A stretch of DNA of 64,000 bases from DAOVXM01 sp963746255 (GCA_963746255.1 CAVVAJ010000005.1:496001-560000); one strand, 5' to 3'. Shown: positions 41,849-51,672, counted from the first letter of the stretch. Numbers and translations are program-made. The notes: generated by a model not told the origin, from the letters alone.

Positions 41849-43819
41849 ATGGCTGAATCCGATAAAGCCTGGTTGGAGCGGGAAGCTGGCAAGTCGCTAA
41901 ACAGGTTGCTGCCGAAATTGGCTGAACGATTTTCCAAAGAAGCCAAAGATCAACCAGGAAACTGGGCGGCACTATCATCGAGATTAAATTCTCATTTTAA
42001 TGACCTGTTTAGCCTTTACTTTTCTTTGTATCATCAAGAATACGATTTCTTCTTCCACTTAGAAGATCTTCTCTACTCCTTAGCCAAAGCGTGGTTCGCG
42101 CGTCCAGAAGATCTTAAAAAATTGGACCCTAAACGCGAGCGAGACCCTCTATGGTACCAATCAAATAGATCACTGGGAGCAGTGTGTTATGTAGATTTAT
42201 TCGCAGGCGATTTGGAAAATTTGAAGGAAAAGATCCCCTATTTCGAGGAGCTTGGGGTAAATTTCATCCATCTAATGCCGCTGTTTCTTGTACCGGAAGG
42301 TAATAATGACGGTGGGTACGCAGTGAGCAGCTATCGAGAAGTAGCGCCACCACTCGGTTCGATGGAGTTATTACGCGATTTTACGGGTTTGCTGCGAGCA
42401 AAAGGAATTAACCTCATACTTGATTTTGTTTTCAACCATACCGCTGATGATCATGAGTGGGCTAGACGGGCAAAAAGTGGTGAGGAAGAATTCCAAGAGT
42501 ATTACTTTATTTTCCCAGATCGGAAAAAACCAGATGCATATGAGACCACACTGCGAGAGATATTCCCTCAAGAGCATAGAGGTGCTTTTACATATCACCG
42601 AGGACTAGATGCTTGGGTTTGGACGACGTTCCACAGCTACCAATGGGACTTAAATTATACCAATCCGGTAGTCTTTAACCGTATGGTTGAAGAAATGTTG
42701 TTTCTCGCGAATATTGGCGTCAACGTTTTAAGGCTCGATGCACTTGCATTTATCTGGAAGACGCTGGGGACGGCTTGTGAAAATCTACCGGAAGCCCATA
42801 TCTTAATTCGAGCATTTAATCGGGTTGTTCGTATTGCAGCGCCTTCTATGGTTTTCTTATCGGAAGCTATCGTTCATCCGGACGAAGTAGCGAAGTACAT
42901 TGACCCAGGTGAATGCCAGCTTTCTTATAATCCACAGCTAATGGCACTACTATGGAGTACTTTAGCTTCTAGGGAGACAAGTTTATTAAGACTCGCATTG
43001 AACGAGCGATTTACTATTGATAATAGATGTGCTTGGGTTAACTATATACGCTGCCATGATGATATCGGATGGACATTTTCTAATGAAGATGCGAGGTATG
43101 TTGACATCAATGCATATGATCACCGGCGCTTTCTTAATTCCTTTTATACAGGAAGATTTTCTGGAAGTTTTGCACGCGGCTTGCCTTTCCAAGAAAATCC
43201 GAGAACAGGTGATGCGCGGATTTCAGGCACCTGTGCATCTCTAGCTGGTCTGGAAAAAGCACTCCAAGAAGAGACGGAGAAAGAAGTAGAACTCGCAATA
43301 AAACGTATTCTATTGATTCATGCAGTGATTCTTACCATCGGGGGATTGCCAATGATATATTTTGGTGATGAAATTGGCACATTGAATGATTACAGCTACA
43401 TTTTAGACCCAGATAAAGCACACGATAGCCGTTGGGTTCATCGCCCCAGAACTGACTGGAATAAGATGGACAAACGCTTTGCTGCGGAAACCTTGGAGGG
43501 TAAAGTCTACTCAGGTCTTAAATTACTGATTGATTTTCGGAAAGTAACAGAGACATTCTCGGTCGGAAATTTCGAGATTGCTGAGGTCGATAATGAGCAT
43601 ATACTTGGGTACATACGCTCAGATTCATCTAACACAATCTTGGTGTTGGCTAATTTCAGCGATTACCCTCAGGTTGTAGCTGCCAACACGTTACGTTTGT
43701 ATCTATTAGGTTATAAATACTTAGACCTGTTAGCCGGTATAGAGATTGATTTCGAGGACCGAGAGATTGAAGCGTATGGTATTCTTTTTTTGACTTCACT
43801 TAATGTTCTAGCGAGTTAG
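41849..43819 (+). CDS. Amylosucrase-like GH13 glucosyltransferase
   Basis: A 656-residue cytoplasmic alpha-amylase-family enzyme. The N-terminal helical domain (1-100) and the catalytic barrel (100-580) fit amylosucrase, which uses sucrose to build alpha-1,4-glucan or splits it. GH13 motifs: LILDFVFNHTADDHEWA (region I), VNVLRLDALAFIW (nucleophile Asp), MVFLSEAIVHPDE (acid/base Glu) and YIRCHDDIGWTF (transition-state Asp). PRTGDARISGTCASLAGLEKA is characteristic of amylosucrases. No secretion signal. Monocistronic. A related sucrose hydrolase activity is possible; specificity cannot be fixed from sequence alone. Confidence 0.88.
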   Translation: MAESDKAWLEREAGKSLNRLLPKLAERFSKEAKDQPGNWAALSSRLNSHFNDLFSLYFSLYHQEYDFFFHLEDLLYSLAKAWFARPEDLKKLDPKRERDPLWYQSNRSLGAVCYVDLFAGDLENLKEKIPYFEELGVNFIHLMPLFLVPEGNNDGGYAVSSYREVAPPLGSMELLRDFTGLLRAKGINLILDFVFNHTADDHEWARRAKSGEEEFQEYYFIFPDRKKPDAYETTLREIFPQEHRGAFTYHRGLDAWVWTTFHSYQWDLNYTNPVVFNRMVEEMLFLANIGVNVLRLDALAFIWKTLGTACENLPEAHILIRAFNRVVRIAAPSMVFLSEAIVHPDEVAKYIDPGECQLSYNPQLMALLWSTLASRETSLLRLALNERFTIDNRCAWVNYIRCHDDIGWTFSNEDARYVDINAYDHRRFLNSFYTGRFSGSFARGLPFQENPRTGDARISGTCASLAGLEKALQEETEKEVELAIKRILLIHAVILTIGGLPMIYFGDEIGTLNDYSYILDPDKAHDSRWVHRPRTDWNKMDKRFAAETLEGKVYSGLKLLIDFRKVTETFSVGNFEIAEVDNEHILGYIRSDSSNTILVLANFSDYPQVVAANTLRLYLLGYKYLDLLAGIEIDFEDREIEAYGILFLTSLNVLAS

Positions 43820-43889
43820 TTATGTTATCCGGCAGCCACTTCTCTAGTATCAATACTCAAAGTGGACGATTATTGGAAGTTGGGTCCGT

Positions 43890-44780
43890 ATGAATCAAAA
43901 AAACGTCACAAATACAGTGGTCTGGGAAGAATTGAATGTGATCTGGCAGAAGATAAAAGCCGTTTATCGACCTGCCCTTAGCTCTGAACTATCTGAGAGC
44001 AAGATTTCACGTAGCGATTGGGGTTTGCTATTGGCAGTATTAAAATTCGAACCGGAGGAAACAACACCCGGACATCTAATGATCCGAAACCCATTTACTG
44101 CCGCTGAAGTGTACCGGGAAAGGCTTGAAGAGCTGACCAGTGCGGGATACCTCAGGAAAACGCAGGCTGGTAAGTTCGTACTTACTAGCACAGGGCGAGA
44201 GCTTACGGAGAGATTAATAAACAATGCTCGTAATGCAATGGATAGGATAACTCTTAACCCGGACGAGAGCGTTGATATGATATTTGATTCCTTAAATAGA
44301 TTGCTGCAAGCGAGTTTAGAGGCGCCATCTCCGCCAAATAACTGGTCCATTGGATTGAGCTATAAGCTGATGCCGCCAGCTGACCGTCGGATACCTTATA
44401 TCGAACAGACCATTACGTGCATAGCTGCATATTATGATGACTCTTATCTAGCGGCTTGGAGAAAAAGCAGATTGAGCGCTACAGCGTTAGAAACATTGAC
44501 ATTGTTCTGGCGTGGCGAGGCGAATTCATATGATACGCTATGCGATCGACTGGCACACAGGGGTCATTCATGTGATGTGTATGCTGGAATTGTAGACGAC
44601 CTTCGTGCACTTGAATATGTCAAAGGCTCCAATGATGACCTCTGGATAACTCCAACTGGCAGGTTGGTTAGAATTCAAATCGAAGATGATACAGAAAACT
44701 ACTTCTATAATCCTTGGAAAGTATTGGAGGATGACGAGAAGACGCGTTTACTTCGGCTATTGCAAGAGTTTTCTACTTGA
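43890..44780 (+). CDS. Hypothetical protein with winged-helix-like regions
   Basis: A 296-residue soluble protein. Residues 40-110 (SDWGLLLAVLKF, EVYRERLEELTSAGYLRKTQAGKFVLTSTGRELTERLI) look like a MarR-type winged helix with its wing. A second similar unit may lie at 200-260 (ATALETLTLFWRGEANSYDTLCDRLAHRGH, DDLRALEYVKGSNDDLWITPTGRLVR). No membrane part or catalytic motif is visible. It lies between amylosucrase and relA on the same strand. A regulatory role is plausible, but I do not recognise the family. Confidence 0.7.
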   Translation: MNQKNVTNTVVWEELNVIWQKIKAVYRPALSSELSESKISRSDWGLLLAVLKFEPEETTPGHLMIRNPFTAAEVYRERLEELTSAGYLRKTQAGKFVLTSTGRELTERLINNARNAMDRITLNPDESVDMIFDSLNRLLQASLEAPSPPNNWSIGLSYKLMPPADRRIPYIEQTITCIAAYYDDSYLAAWRKSRLSATALETLTLFWRGEANSYDTLCDRLAHRGHSCDVYAGIVDDLRALEYVKGSNDDLWITPTGRLVRIQIEDDTENYFYNPWKVLEDDEKTRLLRLLQEFST

Positions 44781-44828
44781 ACAGTGGGGGATTAGTAGAG
44801 TTCCACATTAATACCTGTTGAGATATCC

Positions 44829-47075
44829 ATGCGTATTGAAGACTTAATGGAAGCTTTACCGAAAAATTACTCACAAGCTGATCGTGAGCTTGTGATGCGA
44901 GCCTATCATGTAGCTGACCAAGCACACACCGGGCAAAAACGTGCCTCAGGTGAATCGTACGTAAATCACTGCATTGCTGTGGCGAGCATACTGGCCGAAT
45001 TGCGTGTACCTCCGGCAGTTATCGCAGCCGGATTGCTCCATGACACAGTAGAAGATACAGATATTCAATTAAGCGACTTATCCCGCGATTTTGGTGGCGA
45101 GATAGCCATGTTGGTTGATGGCGTCACTAAGTTAACACAATTACCAAGGGTCACGCGAGGTGATCAGCATCAAGAAGAAGAACAACAAAGTGAAGCAGAC
45201 CGCTTGATAGCCGAAAGGCGCGGCTTGCCAGACCCTGATGCAGAGGCCCAGCAAATTACTCGCAGCCGCAAATACGATTTGGTATCGGAGACACTTCGGA
45301 AGACTTTTCTGGCCATGGGGGAAGATGTCAATGTGGTGTTGATAAAGTTAGCTGACCGGCTGCATAATATGCGAACTTTAGATTCTATGCCAGAGCATAA
45401 AAGACAGCGCATATCCAAAGAGACATTAGATATTTTTGCACCACTTGCTAATCGTCTTGGAATCTGGCAGATAAAATGGGAGCTTGAAGATCGGGGTTTC
45501 CGATATCTAAAACCAGATGTCTATAAAGATATCGCTGATAATCTCGCCGCTCGAAGATCACAACGTGAAGGTGAGATGGCGTCAATCAAAGATGCTCTGC
45601 AAAAATGCCTAGCTGAAGCCAATATCGAAGCCGATATCTCAGTAAGGCCAAAGCATATCTACTCAATATACAAAAAGATGATCCGCAAAAGTTTACCCTT
45701 TGAGCTGATCTATGATGTCCGGGGGGTTCGTATCCTTGTGCCTTCTGTACCTGACTGCTACTCTGCCTTGGGGGTGATCCATACGCATTGGCGACCAATT
45801 CCTGGCGGGTTTGATGATTATATCGCTGTACCCAAGGACAACTTTTATCGCTCTTTACATACCGCAGTCGTATATGATGATGGCAATACTCTCGAAGTCC
45901 AAATAAGAACTGTTGAGATGCACCAAAATGCGGAATATGGCATCGCTGCCCATTGGCGCTATAAAGAAGGCGCGCCGCGCGATGAAGATTATGAAAAACG
46001 GATTCTATGGCTTCGATCGTTGATGGAATGGCGGCAAGACGTTGATGATGCAACCGAATTTGTTGATTCAATGAAAACCGATGTATTTCAAGATCGAGTA
46101 TATGTATTTACTCCACAAGGAGATATTATCGATTTACCAGCTGGATCAACGCCTATTGATTTCGCTTATCACATCCATACCGATATTGGACATCGTTGTA
46201 GAGGTTCAAAAGTTAATGGCAAACTCGTATCGCTAGATTATGCCCTAAAAACAGGAGATAAAGTTGAAGTGTTAACCGCCAAGAGAGGCGGTCCGAGCCG
46301 AGATTGGCTGAACACGAACCTGGGATTGGTAAAAACCCAACGTGCCCGGTCAAAAATTCGCCATTGGTTCAAACGCCAAGCTCGCGATCAGAATATCTCA
46401 CACGGGAAGACGATCCTGGATAAAGAACTTCGCCGTTTGGGTTTGTCAGATATCAATATTGATCGCTTGGCTCGTGAATTTGATTTTAGAACGATCGATC
46501 AACTGCATGAAGCGATTGGTTGTGGGGATATGCCGCTTGGTCGGTTAGTAAATCACCTTACCATCGCGGACAAAGAAGAAGAAGAACAATATCCTTCTAT
46601 CAGTCCCTCCGCAGCTAGCCAAATACAAGTGGGTGATGATTTGGTAAGCGTGCTCGGTCTACGTGGCTTGTTAACGAATATGGCACGCTGCTGTAATCCT
46701 GCTCCAGGCGACGAAATAATCGGGTATGTTACTCGCGGTCGTGGAGCGACGATCCACCGCCGAGATTGTCCAAACATTCTACGAGTTCAAGACAGAGAAA
46801 GATTGGTCCATGTTTCTTGGGGTGAGGCAAAGCGAACCTTCCCGATACCTGTTCGGATCAAAGCGTATGATCGAGATGGTCTAATGAAAGATGTATCGAC
46901 GGTCATCTCAGATGAAAATATAAATATGACTGGCGTGAATGTAGGGGTATCCAAGAATTTTGCCATATTCGATCTCACATTAGAAGTGCGTGATATCGCT
47001 GAATTGAGCCGAGTATTAGACCGGCTCGAGAATTTGCCCAATGTTCTTGAAGCGAAACGTGTCAGGCCAGGATAG
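44829..47075 (+). CDS. relA: Bifunctional (p)ppGpp synthetase/hydrolase RelA/SpoT
   Basis: Stringent-response enzyme of 748 residues. The hydrolase HD domain is at about 20-180 (HTGQKRASGESYVNHC, AGLLHDTVEDTD, LIKLADRLHNMRTL). The synthetase domain is at about 230-360 (RPKHIYSIYKKM, IYDVRGVRILV, KDNFYRSLHTAVV). A TGS domain follows at about 400-460 (VYVFTPQGDIIDLPAGSTPIDFAYHIHTDIGHR), and a C-terminal ACT domain (RIKAYDRDGLMKDVSTVI). The HD motif and synthetase residues are intact, so both activities are likely. Full length. Transcribed on the plus strand ahead of moeA. Confidence 0.95.
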   Translation: MRIEDLMEALPKNYSQADRELVMRAYHVADQAHTGQKRASGESYVNHCIAVASILAELRVPPAVIAAGLLHDTVEDTDIQLSDLSRDFGGEIAMLVDGVTKLTQLPRVTRGDQHQEEEQQSEADRLIAERRGLPDPDAEAQQITRSRKYDLVSETLRKTFLAMGEDVNVVLIKLADRLHNMRTLDSMPEHKRQRISKETLDIFAPLANRLGIWQIKWELEDRGFRYLKPDVYKDIADNLAARRSQREGEMASIKDALQKCLAEANIEADISVRPKHIYSIYKKMIRKSLPFELIYDVRGVRILVPSVPDCYSALGVIHTHWRPIPGGFDDYIAVPKDNFYRSLHTAVVYDDGNTLEVQIRTVEMHQNAEYGIAAHWRYKEGAPRDEDYEKRILWLRSLMEWRQDVDDATEFVDSMKTDVFQDRVYVFTPQGDIIDLPAGSTPIDFAYHIHTDIGHRCRGSKVNGKLVSLDYALKTGDKVEVLTAKRGGPSRDWLNTNLGLVKTQRARSKIRHWFKRQARDQNISHGKTILDKELRRLGLSDINIDRLAREFDFRTIDQLHEAIGCGDMPLGRLVNHLTIADKEEEEQYPSISPSAASQIQVGDDLVSVLGLRGLLTNMARCCNPAPGDEIIGYVTRGRGATIHRRDCPNILRVQDRERLVHVSWGEAKRTFPIPVRIKAYDRDGLMKDVSTVISDENINMTGVNVGVSKNFAIFDLTLEVRDIAELSRVLDRLENLPNVLEAKRVRPG

Positions 47076-47124
47076 AAAAACCCTCCTTCCATACCGATAA
47101 AAATATTTTCTCAACTTTACAGAG

Positions 47125-47133
47125 TGGTATAAT
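47125..47133 (+). promoter_or_regulatory. Extended -10 promoter candidate for moeA
   Basis: TGGTATAAT is an extended -10 element 34 bp upstream of the moeA ATG. No good -35 is visible at 17 bp, which is acceptable for extended -10 promoters. Confidence 0.4.
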
Positions 47134-47166
47134 TCAGCGCTTTAGCTATGATTCCTGGAGATTCCG

Positions 47167-48405
47167 ATGGCGCAACTGCTGAGCGTTCACGATGCGCAGC
47201 ATCGAATTCTAAAAAGCATCAAACCAGTAAGCGAAGAAACGATTCCTTTGTCGATGGCATACAATCGTGTTCTCAGTGCTGCCATCAAGGCATCGATTGA
47301 TTTCCCAACTTTCGCTAATTCAAGCATGGATGGTTTTGCCGTTCGATCTACGGATCTCAATGACGCATCTCCAGAATCCCCTGTAGCTCTCAAAGTGATC
47401 GGAGATATACCAGCTGGATCAGTCCCGGACGGTTCAATTTCTGTTGGGCAAAGTATGCGGATTATGACTGGTGCAATTCTTCCTGATGGGAGCGATGCGG
47501 TTATCCCTGTAGAAGACACCGATATTGATTACCGTCATACAGGTACTCCACTGCCTAAGAATGTTGCCATTTACCACTCTGTCCCGTCCGGTGCGAATAT
47601 TCGCCGGGTTGGTCAGGACATCAAAACAAATGAGATTGTTTTGGAAGCGTACTCTCAGCTCCGTGCGCAGGATATTGGTTTCCTAGCGATGTTTAGTGTA
47701 AGTATGGTTCCCGTTTTCTGCATACCCAAGGTAGCCGTTTTATCAAGTGGGGATGAACTGATTCCGGTGGGTGAACCGCTGTCATACGGGAAAATTCATG
47801 ATTCGAATGCCTATATGCTTAAAGCGTTAGTGAACAAGTATGGCGGCGAAGTAATAGACTTGGGAATCGTTCGTGATAACCTAGATGATGTGAAAGCTAA
47901 TTTGGATAAAGCGGTTGCAGTTGGTGTGGATTTGATCATTTCATCTGCTGGAGTAAGTGTTGGTGCTTATGATTTTGTCCGCACAGTTGTTGAGAGCTAC
48001 GGAAATTTAGATTTCTGGCGTGTAAATATGCGCCCAGGAAAACCACTGGCTTTCGGGGACTATAAAGGTATCCCTATTATCGGTTTACCTGGAAATCCTG
48101 TTTCAGCATTTGTGGGGTGCGAAGTTTTTGTAAAACCGGTATTGGAAAGACTGGCTGGGATAAAAACGAGAGTTAGGCGCACTGTACGAGTAATTACCAC
48201 TCAACCCATTGAATCTGATGGCCGAGAGAGCTATTTACGTGCGGTGATCAAGCAACGAGAAGGCTTTTGGGAAGCGGAATTAACCGGACATCAAGGTTCA
48301 GGCAACTTGAGATCTTTAGTCGCAGCCAACGCTTTGCTTATAATCCCTTCTGAGGTAAAATTTCTGCCGTCAGGAACTGAAGTAGACGCCTGGATATTAG
48401 ATTAA
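47167..48405 (+). CDS. moeA: Molybdopterin molybdenumtransferase MoeA
   Basis: Inserts molybdate (or tungstate) into adenylated molybdopterin. The 412-residue protein has the MoeA N-terminal FANSSMDGFAVRSTDL and GQSMRIMTGAILPDGSDAVIPVEDT, the MoCF domain with VLSSGDELIPVGEPLSYGKIHDSNAYML and SSAGVSVGAYDFV, and MRPGKPLAFGDYKGIPIIGLPGNPVSA. The C-terminal beta domain is present. With modAB it points to molybdenum or tungsten enzymes in the cell. CTGGAG precedes the ATG. Confidence 0.95.
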   Translation: MAQLLSVHDAQHRILKSIKPVSEETIPLSMAYNRVLSAAIKASIDFPTFANSSMDGFAVRSTDLNDASPESPVALKVIGDIPAGSVPDGSISVGQSMRIMTGAILPDGSDAVIPVEDTDIDYRHTGTPLPKNVAIYHSVPSGANIRRVGQDIKTNEIVLEAYSQLRAQDIGFLAMFSVSMVPVFCIPKVAVLSSGDELIPVGEPLSYGKIHDSNAYMLKALVNKYGGEVIDLGIVRDNLDDVKANLDKAVAVGVDLIISSAGVSVGAYDFVRTVVESYGNLDFWRVNMRPGKPLAFGDYKGIPIIGLPGNPVSAFVGCEVFVKPVLERLAGIKTRVRRTVRVITTQPIESDGRESYLRAVIKQREGFWEAELTGHQGSGNLRSLVAANALLIIPSEVKFLPSGTEVDAWILD

Positions 48406-48428
48406 TTTATATCGGTGGTAAGAATTAT

Positions 48429-48869
48429 ATGGTATTAGATAAAAAGATACGGATAGGAATCGCAGTTGTTTCCCTAATTGGCTTCCTGGATTCACTTTAT
48501 CTCAGTTGGGTGGAATTTTCACATCGCGAGGCGTTCTGTGGTGGGTCTGGAGATTGTCAGACTGTTGCTAACAGTCCATATTCAGAGATCGCAGGGATTC
48601 CCATAGCTGTTCTTGGAATGGGTGCCTATGTAGTTATACTTGGACTGCTTTACCTCGAACAAAAAGGAGATTTTTGGCGAGAATATTCGCCGCTGATTAT
48701 CTTTGGCACAAGTCTTGTAGGCGTAATTTATTCGATTTATTTGACTTATGTTGAAATTGCGGTGATCTATGCGATATGTCCATACTGCGTACTATCCGCA
48801 ATTGCCATGATGATTATATTCAGTATGTCGATTGCTCGCTTGGCAATCAACGGACCTAGGGATGATTAA
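48429..48869 (+). CDS. Vitamin K epoxide reductase (VKOR) family protein
   Basis: A 146-residue membrane protein with four hydrophobic helices. The two cysteine pairs of VKOR are visible: CGGSGDC in the first loop and CPYC before the last helix. The conserved serine/threonine region NSPYSEIAGIPIAVLGMGAYVV is also present. Bacterial VKORs oxidise a DsbA-like partner and pass electrons to quinone, making disulfides outside the membrane. No DsbA partner is adjacent. It follows moeA with a 23-bp gap. Single-domain form without the thioredoxin fusion. Confidence 0.9.
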   Translation: MVLDKKIRIGIAVVSLIGFLDSLYLSWVEFSHREAFCGGSGDCQTVANSPYSEIAGIPIAVLGMGAYVVILGLLYLEQKGDFWREYSPLIIFGTSLVGVIYSIYLTYVEIAVIYAICPYCVLSAIAMMIIFSMSIARLAINGPRDD

Positions 48870-48890
48870 TCAGAGGGTAAGGAGAATAAT

Positions 48891-49124
48891 ATGCCCCGTA
48901 TACGCTGTCTCTATTTAGATTGTATGTTTCTAGATGATGGGTATTGTGGTGCTGCCGCAATTGAGATCGATCCTGATATTGGATGTACCACATATAAACG
49001 CGGCAATGATATCGTCGTCGATGAAGATTGGGAAGAGGATGATCCTGATGAGATTGAGGAGTGGGATGAAATCGACTTAGAAGATGAAGATGATGATTTA
49101 TGGGTAGATGATGACGAATACTAG
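48891..49124 (+). CDS. Small cysteine-containing protein with acidic tail
   Basis: A 77-residue protein in two parts. Residues 1-36 have four cysteines (RIRCLYLDCMF, GYCGAA, DIGCTTY) that could bind a metal. Residues 40-77 are almost entirely Asp, Glu and Trp (for example DEDWEEDDPDEIEEWDEID). No membrane segment. AAGGAGAA precedes the ATG. It lies 21 bp after the VKOR gene. The function is unknown; a metal-binding or DNA-mimic role could be imagined but is not supported by anything else. Confidence 0.7.
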   Translation: MPRIRCLYLDCMFLDDGYCGAAAIEIDPDIGCTTYKRGNDIVVDEDWEEDDPDEIEEWDEIDLEDEDDDLWVDDDEY

Positions 49125-49288
49125 TCAGGATTAACTTCTATCTGCTTGGGTATGTGTTCAGCGAATCAGCTAGACCCACCTGTCATCATCCAATCTCATG
49201 TGGATATTCAGATTACTACTCAACCCGCACATAGATGAGCCTCAGGCTGTTTTGTCTCCTTGAGATACATGAATATACAGGTGATCAA

Positions 49289-49313
49289 CGAACCTTCCAT
49301 CTTGGAAGGTTCG
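49289..49313 (+). other. Strong hairpin upstream of the PfkB gene
   Basis: Perfect 10-bp inverted repeat CGAACCTTCC / GGAAGGTTCG with a 5-nt loop. No T-run follows on either strand. It ends 19 bp before the ATG at 49333 and 8 bp before the SD, so it may be a leader element or a terminator lacking a clear U-tract. Confidence 0.5.
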
Positions 49314-49332
49314 AATAATATTGGGAGAAGAA

Positions 49333-50232
49333 ATGGAAGTTGTTATTGTTGGAAACGTAACCCTGGATATCATTTGCCAAACAGTGGATGAGGTACCGCG
49401 CTATGACTCAATTGTTTTCGATCACGTTGCCGTAACTCCTGGGGGCTGTGGATCGAATGTCGCCCTCGGATTAAATGCTTCTGGCATCCACCCAGCATTA
49501 GTAGCATGTTGTGGTATGGATAACGCGGCATCCATTATCGAGACCTATTGGCGAGATGCGGGAATTAACTTAGACTTTCTTGAGCGAATCCCGGATGTAC
49601 ATACGGGTACCAGTGTCGGTCTTGTAGACAGTGAATTTCAACCGCGTTTTATTCACACTTCCGGTGCGAATGCCTATCTATCCCCCGATAAATTAGATAT
49701 CCCTTCCTTTGTTGATCTTGGTGCTAGACTGGTGCACATCGCAGGTTATTTTGTGCTCCCAGGTCTATTAGATATTGAGCTTGCTGGAAAGCTAGAAGAA
49801 GCAAAGTGTTCCGGCATGTTGACATCGCTCGATGTTGTCCGGTCACCGCAAATGGATACACCGGATGTATTATGGCCTTGCTTAACACATCTGGATATAT
49901 TCATGTGCAATGAGCACGAAGGCTGGCGAATAACAGGTCAGAGAGATCCACATTTGATCGCAACAGCACTGCGTGCACGCGGCGGTAGCACCATTATCAT
50001 CAAATTAGGAAAAGAAGGCTGTTGGGTAGAAAATGATGATTATGCGGAGCTTATTCCGGGACTGAAGGTTGATATTGTGGATACAACTGGTGCAGGAGAT
50101 GCCTTTGCGGCAGGATTTATTGCAGCTTTGATATCTGGGAGTGATGTTCGGGGTGCGTGCCAAGCTGGCAATGCTGCTGGTGCCAGGATAGCAGGTTCCT
50201 TGGGAACTTTAGCCGGATGGGGATACAAGTGA
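49333..50232 (+). CDS. PfkB-family carbohydrate kinase
   Basis: Ribokinase-type sugar or nucleoside kinase of about 299 residues. The N-terminal GNVTLDIICQ and the GGCGSNVALGLNASGI motif bind the sugar. The C-terminal DTTGAGDAFAAGFIAAL contains the anion hole and catalytic Asp. The start is the ATG at 49333 with GGGAGAAG upstream. The substrate (ribose, fructose, adenosine or other) cannot be told. It converges with a HAD protein gene 8 bp away. Confidence 0.88.
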   Translation: MEVVIVGNVTLDIICQTVDEVPRYDSIVFDHVAVTPGGCGSNVALGLNASGIHPALVACCGMDNAASIIETYWRDAGINLDFLERIPDVHTGTSVGLVDSEFQPRFIHTSGANAYLSPDKLDIPSFVDLGARLVHIAGYFVLPGLLDIELAGKLEEAKCSGMLTSLDVVRSPQMDTPDVLWPCLTHLDIFMCNEHEGWRITGQRDPHLIATALRARGGSTIIIKLGKEGCWVENDDYAELIPGLKVDIVDTTGAGDAFAAGFIAALISGSDVRGACQAGNAAGARIAGSLGTLAGWGYK

Positions 50233-50240
50233 TCAAAATA

Positions 50241-51464
50241 CTAAGTCTTCAACGCTCTTTCCACAGCTTCGTTGGTCGATGATAACACAACGGCGTTAAC
50301 CGACTTAAGCGCTTTCTTTTTTTCTTCATTACTCGTAATTCCCCAATAATACGTATTACAATTTCCCCCTTTGTTTGATAAGATCCAAGCCGCATCTCGC
50401 ACTGCTTGCATACCGCCCACGGTATCCTCGAAAACGTGGATATCCAAACAAGGCAGCTTTCCGCTCTGATTCTCAATCCCACTGATCTGTATGTCACTCA
50501 TTTGGCTATTGTTGGAAGCATAATGATTCGCTGCTAATAGAGCTTGCCATTCGCTGTCATTGAATGAAGCAAAAATGGCTGCCAATGCCTGGACAGGTGA
50601 TGGTTTCAACAGGACTTCGGGTTTCACCCCTACTTGTTCTGCTAAGCAGCGTATCCGACCATAGCCGATCAGTGGTATCCAACCCATGCGAACCATTGAT
50701 AAAGCCATCTCTGCTTCGGGTGCAAAACCGTAATGATCAATTTGCAGATCTTTAGGAGGTAATGAAGGTCGTAATGTGTATGCACATAATAATAGCTTTC
50801 CTTCCTTCTGCATGACCTGTAATTGATATGCTTTTTCATCCGCAATCTGTGGTCTATCCAATGTCTCTATTAGTGAAGGAGAGTAAAATTCTGCAGTGTC
50901 AAGATATATTCGGCTGAATAATTCACTGCCCAGGCTGTAGTGCTGGAAGATACGCGTGGTGCGGCATTCTTGAACATCTCGAGTATTTGATAAAAGATCA
51001 TGAATAAGAGATTGATCTCGAAGATGCATCAAGAATGGAGGGGATTCTTCATTTTCCCAAGTTGAGTTCACTGCTAAGGATAAAGTGATCTCTGCTGGAT
51101 AGATGCCGGGATGTAAATGCCCGCTGATGAAGCGGATCGGTTCTTTATATTCCAATTTATTCGGCAAGTGTTCTATCGATAACTTGGTAATCTGCCTCAG
51201 GCTGGGAGGAAGAGTGGTTTCGGGATTCAAAATCAGGATATTCTCTAATAGAATTGCCAAGCATATTGGGACCATATCCCATTCACTAGTGATTTGGTTG
51301 GCTTCGCATAAATCGATAATGGCATCATCTGGTAGTAAGGTTGCAGGTATACCAAATTGGTCAGTAAAATACCGCAGAGTACTTTGTACAGCCCCTCGGT
51401 ATCCGTGTGGTTCAACGAGGACACCATCAATATCAAATAGAAACACTTTTTTTCTTGTACACAT
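50241..51464 (-). CDS. HAD-like hydrolase-related protein
   Basis: About 407 residues from the ATG at 51464; a TTG at 51527 would add 21 unconserved residues, and neither start has a clear RBS. It opens with KKVFLFDIDGVLVEPHGYRGAVQ, the DxDG motif I of HAD phosphatases with both aspartates. Near the C-terminus are LLKPSPVQALAAIF and CLDIHVFEDTVGGMQAVRDAAWILSNKGG, resembling motifs III and IV (KP and ED). The long middle part (about 100-280) is not a usual cap and is not recognised. A phosphatase acting on a sugar or nucleoside phosphate is plausible, as the convergent neighbour is a sugar kinase, but this is inference. Confidence 0.75.
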   Translation of the reverse strand: MCTRKKVFLFDIDGVLVEPHGYRGAVQSTLRYFTDQFGIPATLLPDDAIIDLCEANQITSEWDMVPICLAILLENILILNPETTLPPSLRQITKLSIEHLPNKLEYKEPIRFISGHLHPGIYPAEITLSLAVNSTWENEESPPFLMHLRDQSLIHDLLSNTRDVQECRTTRIFQHYSLGSELFSRIYLDTAEFYSPSLIETLDRPQIADEKAYQLQVMQKEGKLLLCAYTLRPSLPPKDLQIDHYGFAPEAEMALSMVRMGWIPLIGYGRIRCLAEQVGVKPEVLLKPSPVQALAAIFASFNDSEWQALLAANHYASNNSQMSDIQISGIENQSGKLPCLDIHVFEDTVGGMQAVRDAAWILSNKGGNCNTYYWGITSNEEKKKALKSVNAVVLSSTNEAVERALKT

Positions 51465-51527
51465 AAACTTGGCTTTGTGGTAACTGTTCTGGTTGGAATA
51501 GTGAAGTTCGTCTAAATCAAATCTCAA

Positions 51528-51672
51528 TGCATGCTCTACTTAAGCGAAGCTGTTGAAGAGGTATATATATCGATTCCCCTTTTGTCTGGTTGATCCTGAA
51601 GCTTTCGATAACTTGATGGACAGATGTGCTGTCCACGTTTTGCAGGGAGACAAGCTCGAGTGATGCGTTCAG
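51528..51672. other. Region beyond the hisA fragment without a recognised gene
   Basis: About 145 bp between the HAD gene and the hisA fragment. It may contain the eroded C-terminal part of hisA, but I could not align it. Confidence 0.3.
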
